This document shows, piece after piece, positions 43,254 to 54,706 of a DNA stretch of 64,000 bases; the first letter of the stretch is position 1, and every line of letters begins with the position of its first letter. The DNA is from Mycobacterium senriense (GTDB lineage: Bacteria > Actinomycetota > Actinomycetes > Mycobacteriales > Mycobacteriaceae). Location of the stretch: NCBI RefSeq assembly GCF_019668465.1, contig NZ_AP024828.1:2480001-2544000 (forward strand), given 5' to 3'. The position numbers were made by a program, and so were the translations under genes. The notes beneath the pieces are model-generated. The model was not told the origin of the DNA. It was given only the letters and a program-made list of their open reading frames with translations, and made no database searches.

Positions 43254-43524
43254 CCGAGATGAACTATGTCGATTTGCACGGTGAACGCCTTTCCTATCGA
43301 GACGCCGGGGCCGGCGAGGCGCTGCTGTTGATTCATGGCATGGCCGGAAGCTCGGCGACCTGGCGGGCGGTCATTCCCGAATTGTCGAAGAAGTATCGGA
43401 TGGTGGCACCGGACCTGTTGGGGCACGGTGAATCCGCCAAGCCGCGCGGTGACTATTCGCTGGGTGCGTTCGCGGCGTTGCTGCGTGATCTGCTCGATGA
43501 ACTCCGCATCAGGCGGGCGACCGT
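43238..43524 (+). pseudogene. N-terminal fragment of an alpha/beta hydrolase
   Basis: It begins inside the end of the desaturase (ATG 43238 or 43259). It reads normally through LLLIHGMAGSSATW and VAPDLLGHGESAKP to LLDELRIRRATVG, the point where GHSLGG with the nucleophile Ser should follow. The sequence there switches to an unrelated permease tail. The frame then runs on as nonsense to 43642. No active site is left. Confidence 0.82.
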
Positions 43525-43950
43525 GGGATGCTCCTCTTCGATCGGATCGAACGCTACTACAACGGTGTCGCCGCACAATTGGATCTCGGCCAGCTGCCAC
43601 CCAAACCCGTTGGGAGGCCGTGCGGCGAAGCGCTGGTCATAGTCCCGGTCGTCACAATCAGCAAGGTCGTCGTGTGTGCGTTGCAGGTGGCGATGCGGCT
43701 TGGCGGCGAAGTCGTCCCGGTCGCCGTCGACACCGACCCCGACACCACCCGCCGGCTCTGCGCGCTCTGGAAACAATGGGACCCCGGGCTTGACCTAAGG
43801 GTCCTGCCCAGCCCGCACCGCGCCTTAGTGTCCCCCGCCGTCGGGCTTGTCCGAAGCCAAGTCGAGAAGGGCCGATTCGTCATCGTCTTGCTTGCCTACA
43901 TGCGACATACGGCCGGTGTTGAGACGATATCTCACAAGCGATTTGACTGA
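43525..43950 (+). pseudogene. C-terminal fragment of an APC-family permease
   Basis: MLLFDRIERYYNGVAAQLDL opens a 140-codon frame (ATG 43528) resembling the cytoplasmic C-terminal domain of mycobacterial APC amino-acid permeases (VIVPVVTISKVVVCALQVAM). All transmembrane helices are missing. The segment is joined directly to the hydrolase fragment, so a deletion probably removed the end of one gene and most of the other. A short soluble protein could still be made. Confidence 0.72.
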
Positions 43951-44214
43951 GCGCCGAGATCGAAAGCGAATAGAAGCGGGCGCTCTCCTGAGTTTGCTGG
44001 TGTCGTGAATTCGATTCAGCTTGGTCCGAGGGACGCAAGGCCGGTCGCCGCGCGACGACACGCGTTGCGGCAATCTCGAACACCTCGGCGCACGCCTCCG
44101 GTCAACGGCGGACACTGCCACGGAAGGGAAACGCTCGGTTGCTCTAGCATCATCGACTCAGCCGTTGCCACACGTCTTTGCCTGTGGGACACCGGGACGC
44201 CCAAACGGGTCACA

Positions 44215-44500
44215 ATGAATAACTCCGAAGAAGAACAGCTAGATGTCCACGGCGGAAACGCCTTTCATCTACGTACGGGATTGACAGAGAAGAATCGTCG
44301 GCACCTAGCGGAGGCGTGGCCGATCCTCGGGGCCCACCTGAGAAGGTGCGAACCCCAAGTTGGTGGTTGTGGATTTCTCCTGACAGGGCCGCAATGACAA
44401 GGCGAAGCGCGCCACCTTGCACACCCGGCCCGCCCGCCGCTGCACACCTGGTAGCGGTCTTCGGGCTGCAGCGTAATCAGCAGCGCCGCAAAGCGTTATC
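44215..44500 (+). pseudogene. Decayed small reading frame
   Basis: ATG 44215 gives MNNSEEEQLDVHGGNAFHLR and on to AWPILGAHLRRCEPQ, then a shift of frame is needed to read NPKLVVVDFS, a TGA, and QGRNDKAKRATLHTR. The order of segments loosely recalls small ribosome-hibernation (RaiA/HPF-like) proteins of stress islands, but this is weak. At least one frameshift and one stop are present. Confidence 0.3.
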
Positions 44501-44573
44501 GGCGATGCGCGCCATTGACAGCCGACCCAAACCAGCCGGCTCGCTTTTGCGGCTAAATAGAGAAAGAGATGAG

Positions 44574-44843
44574 ATGACGTACGTACTCGAAGGACCAGTT
44601 ACTGCCAACGCTGCCGGCGTGAGCAGATCGACGACTACGGCCAGCGCCAGGCCGTATCTGACCGCCGGGGATGTGCTTCGTGCGGGAATGCGCCGCACCG
44701 CGGAGCGCAGACAAACTGCTGCGGCGGAGTCGACATGGGATTCCGAAGGCGGCGCGGCCGATCAGCGGACAAAACATGGGGAGCACGGGACTGGCGTTCT
44801 GGTGCCGGCGGCGCTAGAGACGCCGGGCCGCATGGCTCCGTAA
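44574..44843 (+). CDS. Hypothetical protein, 89 residues
   Basis: ATG 44574 follows GAGAAAGAGATGAG, a passable ribosome binding site. The product is Ala/Thr/Arg-rich (ARPYLTAGDVLRAGMRRTAE) with no membrane helix and no family I recognise. It lies between two decayed stretches. It may be a small gene or a remnant. Confidence 0.35.
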   Translation: MTYVLEGPVTANAAGVSRSTTTASARPYLTAGDVLRAGMRRTAERRQTAAAESTWDSEGGAADQRTKHGEHGTGVLVPAALETPGRMAP

Positions 44844-45582
44844 CCGGCGTTTGCCGAACGATACGCCACCTTTACGCCTCTTGCCCGGATGCGAAACCGC
44901 CGGACTACGGCGCGCCGCGATGACCTTAGATTCGACGGTATGCCCGACACATATTGCGGCATTTGGTCAGCCAGGACAGCTGTGGCCATCTCGGGGATCG
45001 AAAGCGACGAATACGCGTGCAGCGTCTCCTGGACGAGAAACGCGGGTTTCATGCGGCGAGGGTGATGCCGATCAGTTACAGGGTGGTTGTCCCTAGTTTC
45101 GCCGAGCGCGCTTGCCTTCCAACGGGACTCACTCGACCGTTGCTCAAAGCACCCGGTGTTGACTTACGAGTCGAACTGGACTCGCTGGTTTTTCTCAGGG
45201 GAGCGAAAGTCGTCCCCCTGGATATCGGAATGGTGGGCGGATACATCTTTTGCGCCGCCGTCAGGGGCGATGAAACCAGAAACCTTTGTCGTTGTTGAAC
45301 CATTTGACTGTGCACATGCGCAGTACGACGCGCACGTCCCGGATCCGAAAAGGGCTAACTCCACTGGGGTGGCGACGGCACGAACCTCAATGGCGCGCGA
45401 CGACGGTTTCGCACCTGGTAGGGCCCCACCAGAGCGAATTGTGGCGTAACGTTGGCGAGCCGTTTCGTTGTCAGCGGTAGCCTCGGTGCCTTCCACGGCA
45501 TTCCCATCGAGATCACCCGCAATGTGATTTCTCCGTCGGCCCGTTTCGCGGGCTGAATCGATCGAACTGCGAAGGGTGCTTG
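44844..45582. other. Gap without a supported gene
   Basis: 739 bases with short overlapping frames on both strands. None combines a ribosome binding site with plausible protein composition. The A+T content is visibly above that of the core genes. No RNA or repeat was recognised. Confidence 0.4.
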
Positions 45583-46179
45583 ATGAAGCGAGCAGGACCG
45601 CCGAGCGGTGCCATTGCATCCCAACCGATTTCGGTAACAGATGTGACCGCAGACTCGTTGGGGCAGCGGGACGAGTGGACGGCTTCCCCGTTGACGGATC
45701 GCTCGGCATACACGATCGGTACGGCAGGGCCCCGGCGCCCCACCAGCCCGGTGCGGCTCACTCTCGCATACCGGCTCGGGAACAAGATCGATGGCGCCTG
45801 GTGGCCCCGTACCGGGATGATCTCGCGAGAGCTGACCGAGTTGGTCTTTGTCTTGGACGCCCGATTGGGTCAGATCAGCGAAATAGACGTCAACTGGCCA
45901 TCGTTGCAACGCCAGCACGACCTGAATTGGGACTGGTGGCAGGGGATACGCCCACACGTTATGACGGTTGGCGGCCGCGATGGGCGGGCGACCCTTTTGA
46001 TCGTTCCCCACCGGACCGGTGCCGCACTCGCGGTGATGGTGTTACGCCAGGCCGCAGGCCTGCCCGTATTCGAGGCGCCTCGCAATTCTCGCGGCTTTCA
46101 GGTAGCCGAATCGATCGTTCGCTTGGCCCGAGGCGAGCAAATGTTCGAAGCGCGGGGCGCGCGGCGGATTGCGCGGTGA
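45583..46179 (+). CDS. DUF5994-like protein A
   Basis: 198 residues from ATG 45583 (GAAGGG upstream). The family hallmark DGAWWPRTGMISRELTELV is at about 67-85, preceded by RLTLAYRLGNKI. A beta-rich C-terminal part has TLLIVPHRTGAALAVMVLRQA. It is more divergent than paralogues B and C and has a longer N-terminus. The family function is unknown; it recurs in actinobacterial stress-type clusters. Confidence 0.75.
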   Translation: MKRAGPPSGAIASQPISVTDVTADSLGQRDEWTASPLTDRSAYTIGTAGPRRPTSPVRLTLAYRLGNKIDGAWWPRTGMISRELTELVFVLDARLGQISEIDVNWPSLQRQHDLNWDWWQGIRPHVMTVGGRDGRATLLIVPHRTGAALAVMVLRQAAGLPVFEAPRNSRGFQVAESIVRLARGEQMFEARGARRIAR

Positions 46180-46285
46180 TGCCCCAAGACCGTCGGGATT
46201 GAGCCGAGCCCGGTCCGCCCGACGCGCGTCCCGTGTCGGCGACGTGCTGTGCGGATCGTTGAGATCTAGGGCTTTACGGACAGGC

Positions 46286-46756
46286 TTATGTGGAAGTTTC
46301 CGCGTCGGCAGCGCTTGTCGCGAGGAGGTTCTCGACCGCCGAGGCATTGCTCGGGCCGGCTGCGGTCATCATAATGGCGTGTGCCTGGGCTGAGTCAGCC
46401 TGCAGGGAGACAACCAATAAGACGATTCTGCCGGAATTAAGGCCAAGCACTTCGACGGTGCTGGCCGGCTGGCGGCGATATCCGTCGATACGTACCGTTC
46501 GCCCGCCGGTCGCGATTTTCTTTGGCGGCGTTGCCCATTCGTTGACGTTGTAGATCACGCGGCCGATCGGTCCGAGCCGAACCGAGAGGACCGATAACAA
46601 GTCTGGCAGCTCTGCAGTGAGGTCGTCACTGTGCGGCCACCATGCACCGTCGACGTATCCGCTCGTCGGCGCTTTGGATTTCAGCCTCAGGCGCGGCGTG
46701 TGTGCGGGCGGGGTATGCCGGTGCGCGGCGTCCGTTTGGTCTTTTTTCAGCGTCAA
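46286..46756 (-). CDS. DUF5994-like protein B
   Basis: 156 residues from TTG 46756. It has RLRLKSKAPTSGYVDGAWWP, then SDDLTAELPDLLSVLSVRLG and a C-terminal QAHAIMMTAAGPSNASAVENL. It is closely similar to protein C along its whole length. The TTG overlaps the stop of a small upstream frame as TTGA. Its leader is nearly identical to that of protein C, although the genes face away from each other. Confidence 0.8.
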   Translation of the reverse strand: MTLKKDQTDAAHRHTPPAHTPRLRLKSKAPTSGYVDGAWWPHSDDLTAELPDLLSVLSVRLGPIGRVIYNVNEWATPPKKIATGGRTVRIDGYRRQPASTVEVLGLNSGRIVLLVVSLQADSAQAHAIMMTAAGPSNASAVENLLATSAADAETST

Positions 46757-46917
46757 AGTGACGCTCCCGTCTTGACCGCGAGACCGGTCAATTCATTCGA
46801 CTCGGCGACGACATGGCATTGATTAGTCAGGTACGGAATATCGCCGATGATTCCTACGCTACACGCGCTGTCGAGAGGGTAGGCGGGTACGGCGGCTGCC
46901 GCGCATCGCGCACGCAT
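46753..46917 (-). other. Possible 54-residue upstream ORF overlapping DUF5994-B
   Basis: ATG 46917 opens MRARCAAAAVPAYPLDSACS and ends ...AESNELTGLAVKTGASL at a TGA overlapping the DUF5994-B start (TTGA), a geometry typical of translational coupling. The last 17 codons are conserved before DUF5994-C, where the frame instead runs into the gene. No ribosome binding site is clear. It could be a leader peptide, the tail of a lost gene, or a by-product of a conserved untranslated leader. Confidence 0.3.
46760..46812 (-). promoter_or_regulatory. Conserved 53-base leader before DUF5994-B
   Basis: Read on the minus strand, 48 of 53 bases match 47523-47575 on the + strand. The block ends 3 bases before the start codon and contains the ribosome binding region GACG-GGAG-CGTC, where GGAG sits in the loop of a 4-base stem. 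An upstream potential stem is ACCG...CGGT. Candidate cis-regulatory RNA or coding relic. Confidence 0.5.
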
Positions 46918-47522
46918 AGCAGCACCGCCGACGGGTCGCTACCCGGCGGGCGTGATCACGGCAGACACTTCGCTGGAGAGCAAAGTTTCCCCCGGATTTG
47001 TCGATGAGGTCGCTTGATCCCGTCAGTCGGTCAGGCTTGCGCCCGAGCTGCGAGAGCCGAATTAGGTTGCGGCGACACGGTGAGCGCTGTACCCAGTGGT
47101 GGCTGTGGCTGACCTTCGAGTCGTTTTGTTTTTGCCGTATTTGACCATACCGTGGGAGTCAGCAATTGATCGAGCAGGTTGCGTTTGTAGTCCGTTGCTA
47201 GATGGCCGTTGGTTTGCAACTGGGTGTTAAGCAGTCAGCACCAGACTGGCCGCCGTCGATGCTCTACTGTGTGCGCCAACGCAGTACGTCTCCGATAAAG
47301 CCGATAATTCGGCGCGGGCCTGCGGGCTCAACAGCTCCTGGGCAAGTGCCGAAGTCAGGCGTTACTCGCTTCCGTGGCCCGCCTCGTGGTTTGCGACAGC
47401 TGAGCTGGTGTCGCCGGGAACAGTGGCGGCGGCGCGGCTGCCGGCGCCCCTTGGTTCCAGACCAAGCCGGCGTAGCGTGGAAGAAGCGTCGGGGGTCTTC
47501 CGTTCGTGACCGTCATGGTTGC

Positions 47523-47575
47523 GTCATCGCCGATTCGAATGATTTGGCCGGTCTCGCGGTCCAGACGGGAGCGTC
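47523..47575 (+). promoter_or_regulatory. Conserved 53-base leader before DUF5994-C
   Basis: The partner of 46760-46812 with five substitutions and no gaps. It ends 4 bases before ATG 47580. The A-to-G change in the upstream stem keeps pairing possible as G-U. Similarity fades further upstream with at least one indel. Confidence 0.5.
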
Positions 47576-47579
47576 CGCT

Positions 47580-48182
47580 ATGACGCGAGTGAAAGTCGGC
47601 AACGGAGTGAATTTGGACGGCACGCGGAACTTCCGCATGCCGCGGTTTCGATTGAAACCCAAGGCGCATGGCAGCGGGCATGTGGATGGCGCATGGTGGC
47701 CACGCAGCGATGACCTGATGATGGAGCTGCCGGATCTGATCGAGGTTCTGTCGGGGCGCCTGGGTGCCGTCGGCCAGGTGATGTATCACCCCGGCGAATG
47801 GGCAACGACGCCTACTGAACTCGTCACCAGCGAGCGTGCGGTCCACCTTGACGGATCCCGTGGCCAGCACCCCAACACGGTCGAAGTCCTTGACGCCAAA
47901 GGCAACAAGCTCGTCTTCCTGGTCGTCCCGGCTCACATCGATCCAGACCAGGCGCACGCGATTGTGATGGCAGCCGCCGCGTCGGGCAACGCGTCAAGCG
48001 TCGACACCCTGCTCATGATCAGCGTGCAGGACAGGGAAAGCCGCACCGAGCGGGACGCCGCGCGTGAGCGCTGGGATTCGCAATGCAACGCCAAACCGGT
48101 CGAAGCGTCACGATCGATCCTCGACCCTGCGGCAGTTTGTTCCGGCGCCTTTTCCATACCGCGGCGCTCCACCGCACCATAA
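47580..48182 (+). CDS. DUF5994-like protein C
   Basis: 200 residues from ATG 47580. RFRLKPKAHGSGHVDGAWWP and SDDLMMELPDLIEVLSGRLG match protein B; QAHAIVMAAAASGNASSVDTL aligns with its C-terminus. An extra tail of about 45 residues is unique to C. The upstream frame is open to 47202, but similarity to B begins only near this ATG. B and C look like an inverted duplication. Confidence 0.8.
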   Translation: MTRVKVGNGVNLDGTRNFRMPRFRLKPKAHGSGHVDGAWWPRSDDLMMELPDLIEVLSGRLGAVGQVMYHPGEWATTPTELVTSERAVHLDGSRGQHPNTVEVLDAKGNKLVFLVVPAHIDPDQAHAIVMAAAASGNASSVDTLLMISVQDRESRTERDAARERWDSQCNAKPVEASRSILDPAAVCSGAFSIPRRSTAP

Positions 48183-48289
48183 CTAGGTCATCCATTGCAA
48201 CAGTCGTTGTTTATCCCTTCGCCGGGCGGCATGGTGGTCGTTAGGGGCAGCGGCGCACAAGGATTCGTTGGAAAGGGGATGGTGCGCTG

Positions 48290-49810
48290 ATGGTTGCGCG
48301 ATTGTTGGGGATCGATGCGTTGTCGCTGCATACCCAGAGCTCGAAGATGCCTGCCCACACGGTCACGCTGGTCATCATCGACGCGCCCGATCGCTTCAGC
48401 CACCATCGGCTACACCAACTGGTGGTGGCGTCGCTGCCGCAGATGGCGCGCTTTCGCAGCCGATTGGTGGACAAGCCCCTAGGTCTCGGGCAGCCGCTAT
48501 GGGCCGAGATCGAGGACTATGACGCCTCTCCGCAGATCCATTGCGCAACAGTTCGCGCCCCCGGTGGCCGGCGCGAGTTGGCCGATCTCATCGGCGACCT
48601 AAGTACGGCGCGTCACGATTCCCGTGACCGGCTCTGGGAAGCGTGGAGTATCGACGGTCTGGCGGGCGGCCGCTGGGCATTGGCGGTGAAGACGTCGCCT
48701 GTGCTGAATGACGGAGCGGCAGGGATGGCGTCTCTGTGGCCGCGGCTGCTGACGACTTTGCCGCACGCCGACGCGACAAATAATCTGCCGGCCGAGCCTA
48801 GCCTCGGCTCGGCGCCGTCCGCCGGCGACGTCGTTACCGATGTGGTGAGCGAGATCGCCGAGAACCATGTCACGGGCCTGTGGCTGGCTGCTCAGACCAT
48901 GTCTGGTGTGCTGCGGGCACTACGGGATCGGCTGTCCGGCACCGCTGGACGGGACTCCATGGCGCCGACAGCATCGCCAATGAGCGGGCCGGTGCCGCAC
49001 ACCGCATTCAACGCGCCACCGACCGAGCGGCGCGCAGTCGCCTTTGCCTCGATCCGGCTGGCAGACGTGAAGACGGTCAGCGACGCGTTCGGCGGCAGCA
49101 TCCCCAACGTTGTGCTAGCCGCCTGCACGCTGTCACTGCGCGCTTGGCTGCAACAGCACGACAAGGTGCCCGACGATCCGCTGCTCATGCGGATGCCGTT
49201 CGAGTTACCGGCCACGGATCCGCCACACATCGGTAAGTCGCTGACTGTGGGGCGACTTCGCATCCCGGTGCACCTCGACGACCCTGTGCAGGTCCTCGCC
49301 AATCTGCATACCGCCACCGAACGGCTGAACGCCATCCGCGGCGGAAGCAATCAAAAGGGTTGTCCTACAGTTGATGTGGCGACGCTGGCGTCGCTTATGC
49401 CACCGAGCGTAGCTCGCGTCGGTACGCAGCTCTACACACGATCAGGTCTGCGGCACCGGTTCGAGCCGATCTGTCACGGCAGCGTCTCCTACATCGCCAA
49501 TGGGCCGGTGCCGGCGTATTGCGCCGGCGCCAAGGTCGTCGGTATGCATAGCGTAGCGCCACTAGCCGAGGGGGGTGGGCTGAACGTTGCGCTGACCTCC
49601 CATGGTGAGAAGCTGGACGTGAGCGTTTGCGCATGCCCCGACAGCGTGCCTGGAGTCGACGATATCGCCACCGGAATCGCGCGCTCTGTCGATGTTTTGC
49701 TGTCCGCAGCAAAGGAATCTCCTCGCGGACAAGGCCGTTCCGTTGTCAGTGAGATGACGACACACCCCGCGAATCGTCCACGGGGTAGAAGCTATGACAC
49801 GTTCAGGTAA
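48290..49810 (+). CDS. WS/DGAT-family acyltransferase-like protein lacking catalytic His
   Basis: 506 residues with the wax ester synthase / diacylglycerol acyltransferase layout and conserved tail features (PICHGSVSYIANGPVPAYCA, LNVALTSHGEKLDVSV). At the active site the usual HHxxxDG reads S136-P137-V-L-N-D141-G142, so both His are gone while DG remains. It may be an inactive regulator or a protein with another activity. ATG 48290 follows GAAAGGGGATG. The substrate is unknown. Confidence 0.82.
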   Translation: MVARLLGIDALSLHTQSSKMPAHTVTLVIIDAPDRFSHHRLHQLVVASLPQMARFRSRLVDKPLGLGQPLWAEIEDYDASPQIHCATVRAPGGRRELADLIGDLSTARHDSRDRLWEAWSIDGLAGGRWALAVKTSPVLNDGAAGMASLWPRLLTTLPHADATNNLPAEPSLGSAPSAGDVVTDVVSEIAENHVTGLWLAAQTMSGVLRALRDRLSGTAGRDSMAPTASPMSGPVPHTAFNAPPTERRAVAFASIRLADVKTVSDAFGGSIPNVVLAACTLSLRAWLQQHDKVPDDPLLMRMPFELPATDPPHIGKSLTVGRLRIPVHLDDPVQVLANLHTATERLNAIRGGSNQKGCPTVDVATLASLMPPSVARVGTQLYTRSGLRHRFEPICHGSVSYIANGPVPAYCAGAKVVGMHSVAPLAEGGGLNVALTSHGEKLDVSVCACPDSVPGVDDIATGIARSVDVLLSAAKESPRGQGRSVVSEMTTHPANRPRGRSYDTFR

Positions 49811-49902
49811 GTCCCGGTGGGATCCACGAGTGCCGCAGCCTATCGGGATGTTTCGGCTCGCATCTTACGAATGGGGAGATAAACCGCTGGCTCGCCCGGA
49901 TT

Positions 49903-50436
49903 TCAGGAGAACGTGGTGACCGCGCAGGTGCTCGGCGACGTGATGTTGACCCCGGAGTAGACGACCTGAATGTGCGTGCAGGCGATGACGTTGTTGTCGG
50001 TCTTGGGCTGGCCGGTCTGCCAGTCGGTGGAGTCGATGCGCCCGTTGGTCTGGTACTTCTCCGGCGGGCCCTCACCCATGTAGATCGTGGTGATCTCGTC
50101 GGAACCCATCGACTTCATCACCCGCTCGTACTGGCCGTCGGCGTGCGCGTCGAGGTAGGCCAGCCGGTTCGAGGAGCGGATCTCGGTGGTTTGCCGGGCC
50201 CACAGGCTGGGCGGGAAGCCGGTCACCCCACCGGGCGTCAACATGTCCGCCCCGGCGGTGAAGTCGCAGTGGCCATCGGCCTTGAAGCAATTGAGGATGA
50301 CGCGCGTCTCCAGTTGGTTGGGGCCATCCAGGGGGAACAGCGTGGTGGCGGTGTTGCTCGCCGCCGCGCACACCGCGGCGGGCAGAAACATCGGCATCAC
50401 TGCGACGACTGCGAATCCCGATACCAGCCGCATCAT
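49903..50436 (-). CDS. Secreted protein, Rv3572-like
   Basis: 177 residues with a signal peptide (MMRLVSGFAVVAVMPMFLPA, cleavage near AVCA) and a beta-rich domain with paired Cys residues (NCFKADGHC and a late Cys pair). It corresponds in length and place to M. tuberculosis Rv3572, next to kshB. It marks the return to core synteny at the right edge of the island. The function is unknown. Confidence 0.8.
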   Translation of the reverse strand: MMRLVSGFAVVAVMPMFLPAAVCAAASNTATTLFPLDGPNQLETRVILNCFKADGHCDFTAGADMLTPGGVTGFPPSLWARQTTEIRSSNRLAYLDAHADGQYERVMKSMGSDEITTIYMGEGPPEKYQTNGRIDSTDWQTGQPKTDNNVIACTHIQVVYSGVNITSPSTCAVTTFS

Positions 50437-50481
50437 CGATGTTCCTTTCCCTCTGACCCCGGGGTGAACTTAACCCCGCGA

Positions 50482-51576
50482 CTATTCGTCGTAGGTGACT
50501 TCTACCGAATCAGATTCCGGGTGAGATTGACAGGCCAGAATCAGGCCCTCGTCCAGATCCTGCTGCTCGAGCACGTCGTTGACCTCCATGCTCACGTCGC
50601 CCTTGCGCAGCGTGCACGCGCACGCGCCGCAGTGACCCTCGCGACAGGAGAAGGGCGCGTCGAGGCCCTTGGCCAGCAGGACGTCGAGCAGCTTGGCGTT
50701 GCGCGGCCACGACACGGTGTGGGTTTCGCCATCCAGCTCGACCACCGCGGTCGCCGGCGGCTCGTCACCTTCGGCGGTGTCCTCGATCTTCACCTCCGCG
50801 AACGGGTCAGACTCCAGCGACTTGAACACTTCGATATGTATCTGCGGCGCAGGCACTTTCAGCGTGTGCAGCGCTTCTTTCGCCGAGTCCATGAAGGCGC
50901 CAGGGCCGCAGATGTAGACGGGCCGATCCGTGTAGGGGGCGGCCAGCTTGGCCAGCGCGGCCACGCTGGGCAGGCCCTGCAGCGATTCCAGCCAGTGCAG
51001 CACCGTGAGCCGGTCGGAATATTTGGCGGACAGCTCCCGCAGGGCGTCGGAGAAGATCACCGAATTTTCGTCGCGGTTGGCGTAGACCAGCGTCACCTGC
51101 CCGCTGCCCTCGGCCAGGGCCGACTTGCAGATCGACATGATCGGGGTGATCCCGCTGCCGGCGGCCATCAACAGGAAGTCGTCGCCCAGCGTTTTGGGCA
51201 CGAAGTTGCCCGACGGGGCCAGCACGTGGATCCGCATGCCTTTGTGCGCGTGGTCGCACAGCCAGTTGGAGGCGTAACCGTCCGAGGTGCGTTTGACCGT
51301 GACCGTCAGAGCGTCGTCGGTGAACGGCGAGCTGCACAACGAATAGCAGCGGGCCACCGAGCCGGTGCGCTCGCTAGGAACGCGCAGCGTCAGGAACTGG
51401 CCCGGCGCGTACCGTAGCCGCTCGGGCGGGATTTCGGGGTCGCCCACGTCGTCGGGCACCGCGAACACCAGGGACCGCGCATCGTCGGTCTCTGCGATGA
51501 CCTCGGCGACCTGCAGTTCAAGGACGTGGTCACCGAGTGGCTCGTCGGGTGTTTGGTCCGGATCAGCCTCGGTCAA
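50482..51576 (-). CDS. kshB: KshB, reductase of 3-ketosteroid 9-alpha-hydroxylase
   Basis: 364 residues. An FAD-binding domain (RCYSLCSSP), an NADH domain (GSGITPIMS, ICGPG) and a C-terminal plant-type [2Fe-2S] domain (C-X4-C-X2-C in CREGHCGACAC) are present. It passes electrons to the oxygenase KshA, which opens ring B of the steroid. TTG 51576 is chosen because of the strong ribosome binding site GGAAGGGAGG; an in-frame TTG at 51600 is in the operator. It is divergent from hsaA. Confidence 0.94.
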   Translation of the reverse strand: MTEADPDQTPDEPLGDHVLELQVAEVIAETDDARSLVFAVPDDVGDPEIPPERLRYAPGQFLTLRVPSERTGSVARCYSLCSSPFTDDALTVTVKRTSDGYASNWLCDHAHKGMRIHVLAPSGNFVPKTLGDDFLLMAAGSGITPIMSICKSALAEGSGQVTLVYANRDENSVIFSDALRELSAKYSDRLTVLHWLESLQGLPSVAALAKLAAPYTDRPVYICGPGAFMDSAKEALHTLKVPAPQIHIEVFKSLESDPFAEVKIEDTAEGDEPPATAVVELDGETHTVSWPRNAKLLDVLLAKGLDAPFSCREGHCGACACTLRKGDVSMEVNDVLEQQDLDEGLILACQSHPESDSVEVTYDE

Positions 51577-51601
51577 GGCCCTCCCTTCCTTTCGTTGCAA
51601 C

Positions 51602-51615
51602 TAGAACATGTTACA
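51602..51615. promoter_or_regulatory. KstR-type operator, kshB-proximal
   Basis: TAGAACATGTTACA fits TnnAACnnGTTnnA. It lies 25 bases upstream of the kshB start, where repressor would cover its promoter. Confidence 0.82.
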
Positions 51616-51669
51616 GAAAAGCGGATTCGTATCGCTACCAGCCGCAGGAATACCCTGCTCGACACAAAT

Positions 51670-51683
51670 CGGAACGTGTTCTA
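51670..51683. promoter_or_regulatory. KstR-type operator, hsaA-proximal
   Basis: CGGAACGTGTTCTA fits the consensus except for the first base (C for T). It lies 50 bases before the hsaA start and probably controls the hsaADCB operon. Confidence 0.78.
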
Positions 51684-51733
51684 GTCTCTGGTGTAAGTCC
51701 GCTGAGTAAGTCTGGCGCAGGAGGCAAACGTAA

Positions 51734-54696
<2,963 letters not shown>

Positions 54697-54706
54697 TTTC
54701 GGGGTT

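Noticed and set aside
46740..47580. CsrA-like look of RETGQIIRIGDD in the DUF5994 leader antisense frames
   Set aside because: The match to the CsrA N-terminus is a few residues only, the rest of the domain is absent and the frames lack proper starts. It is kept only as one reading of the conserved block.
25843..49902. Direct repeats or integrase marking the island as an integrated element
   Set aside because: No integrase or transposase gene and no matching repeat at the two edges was found by eye.
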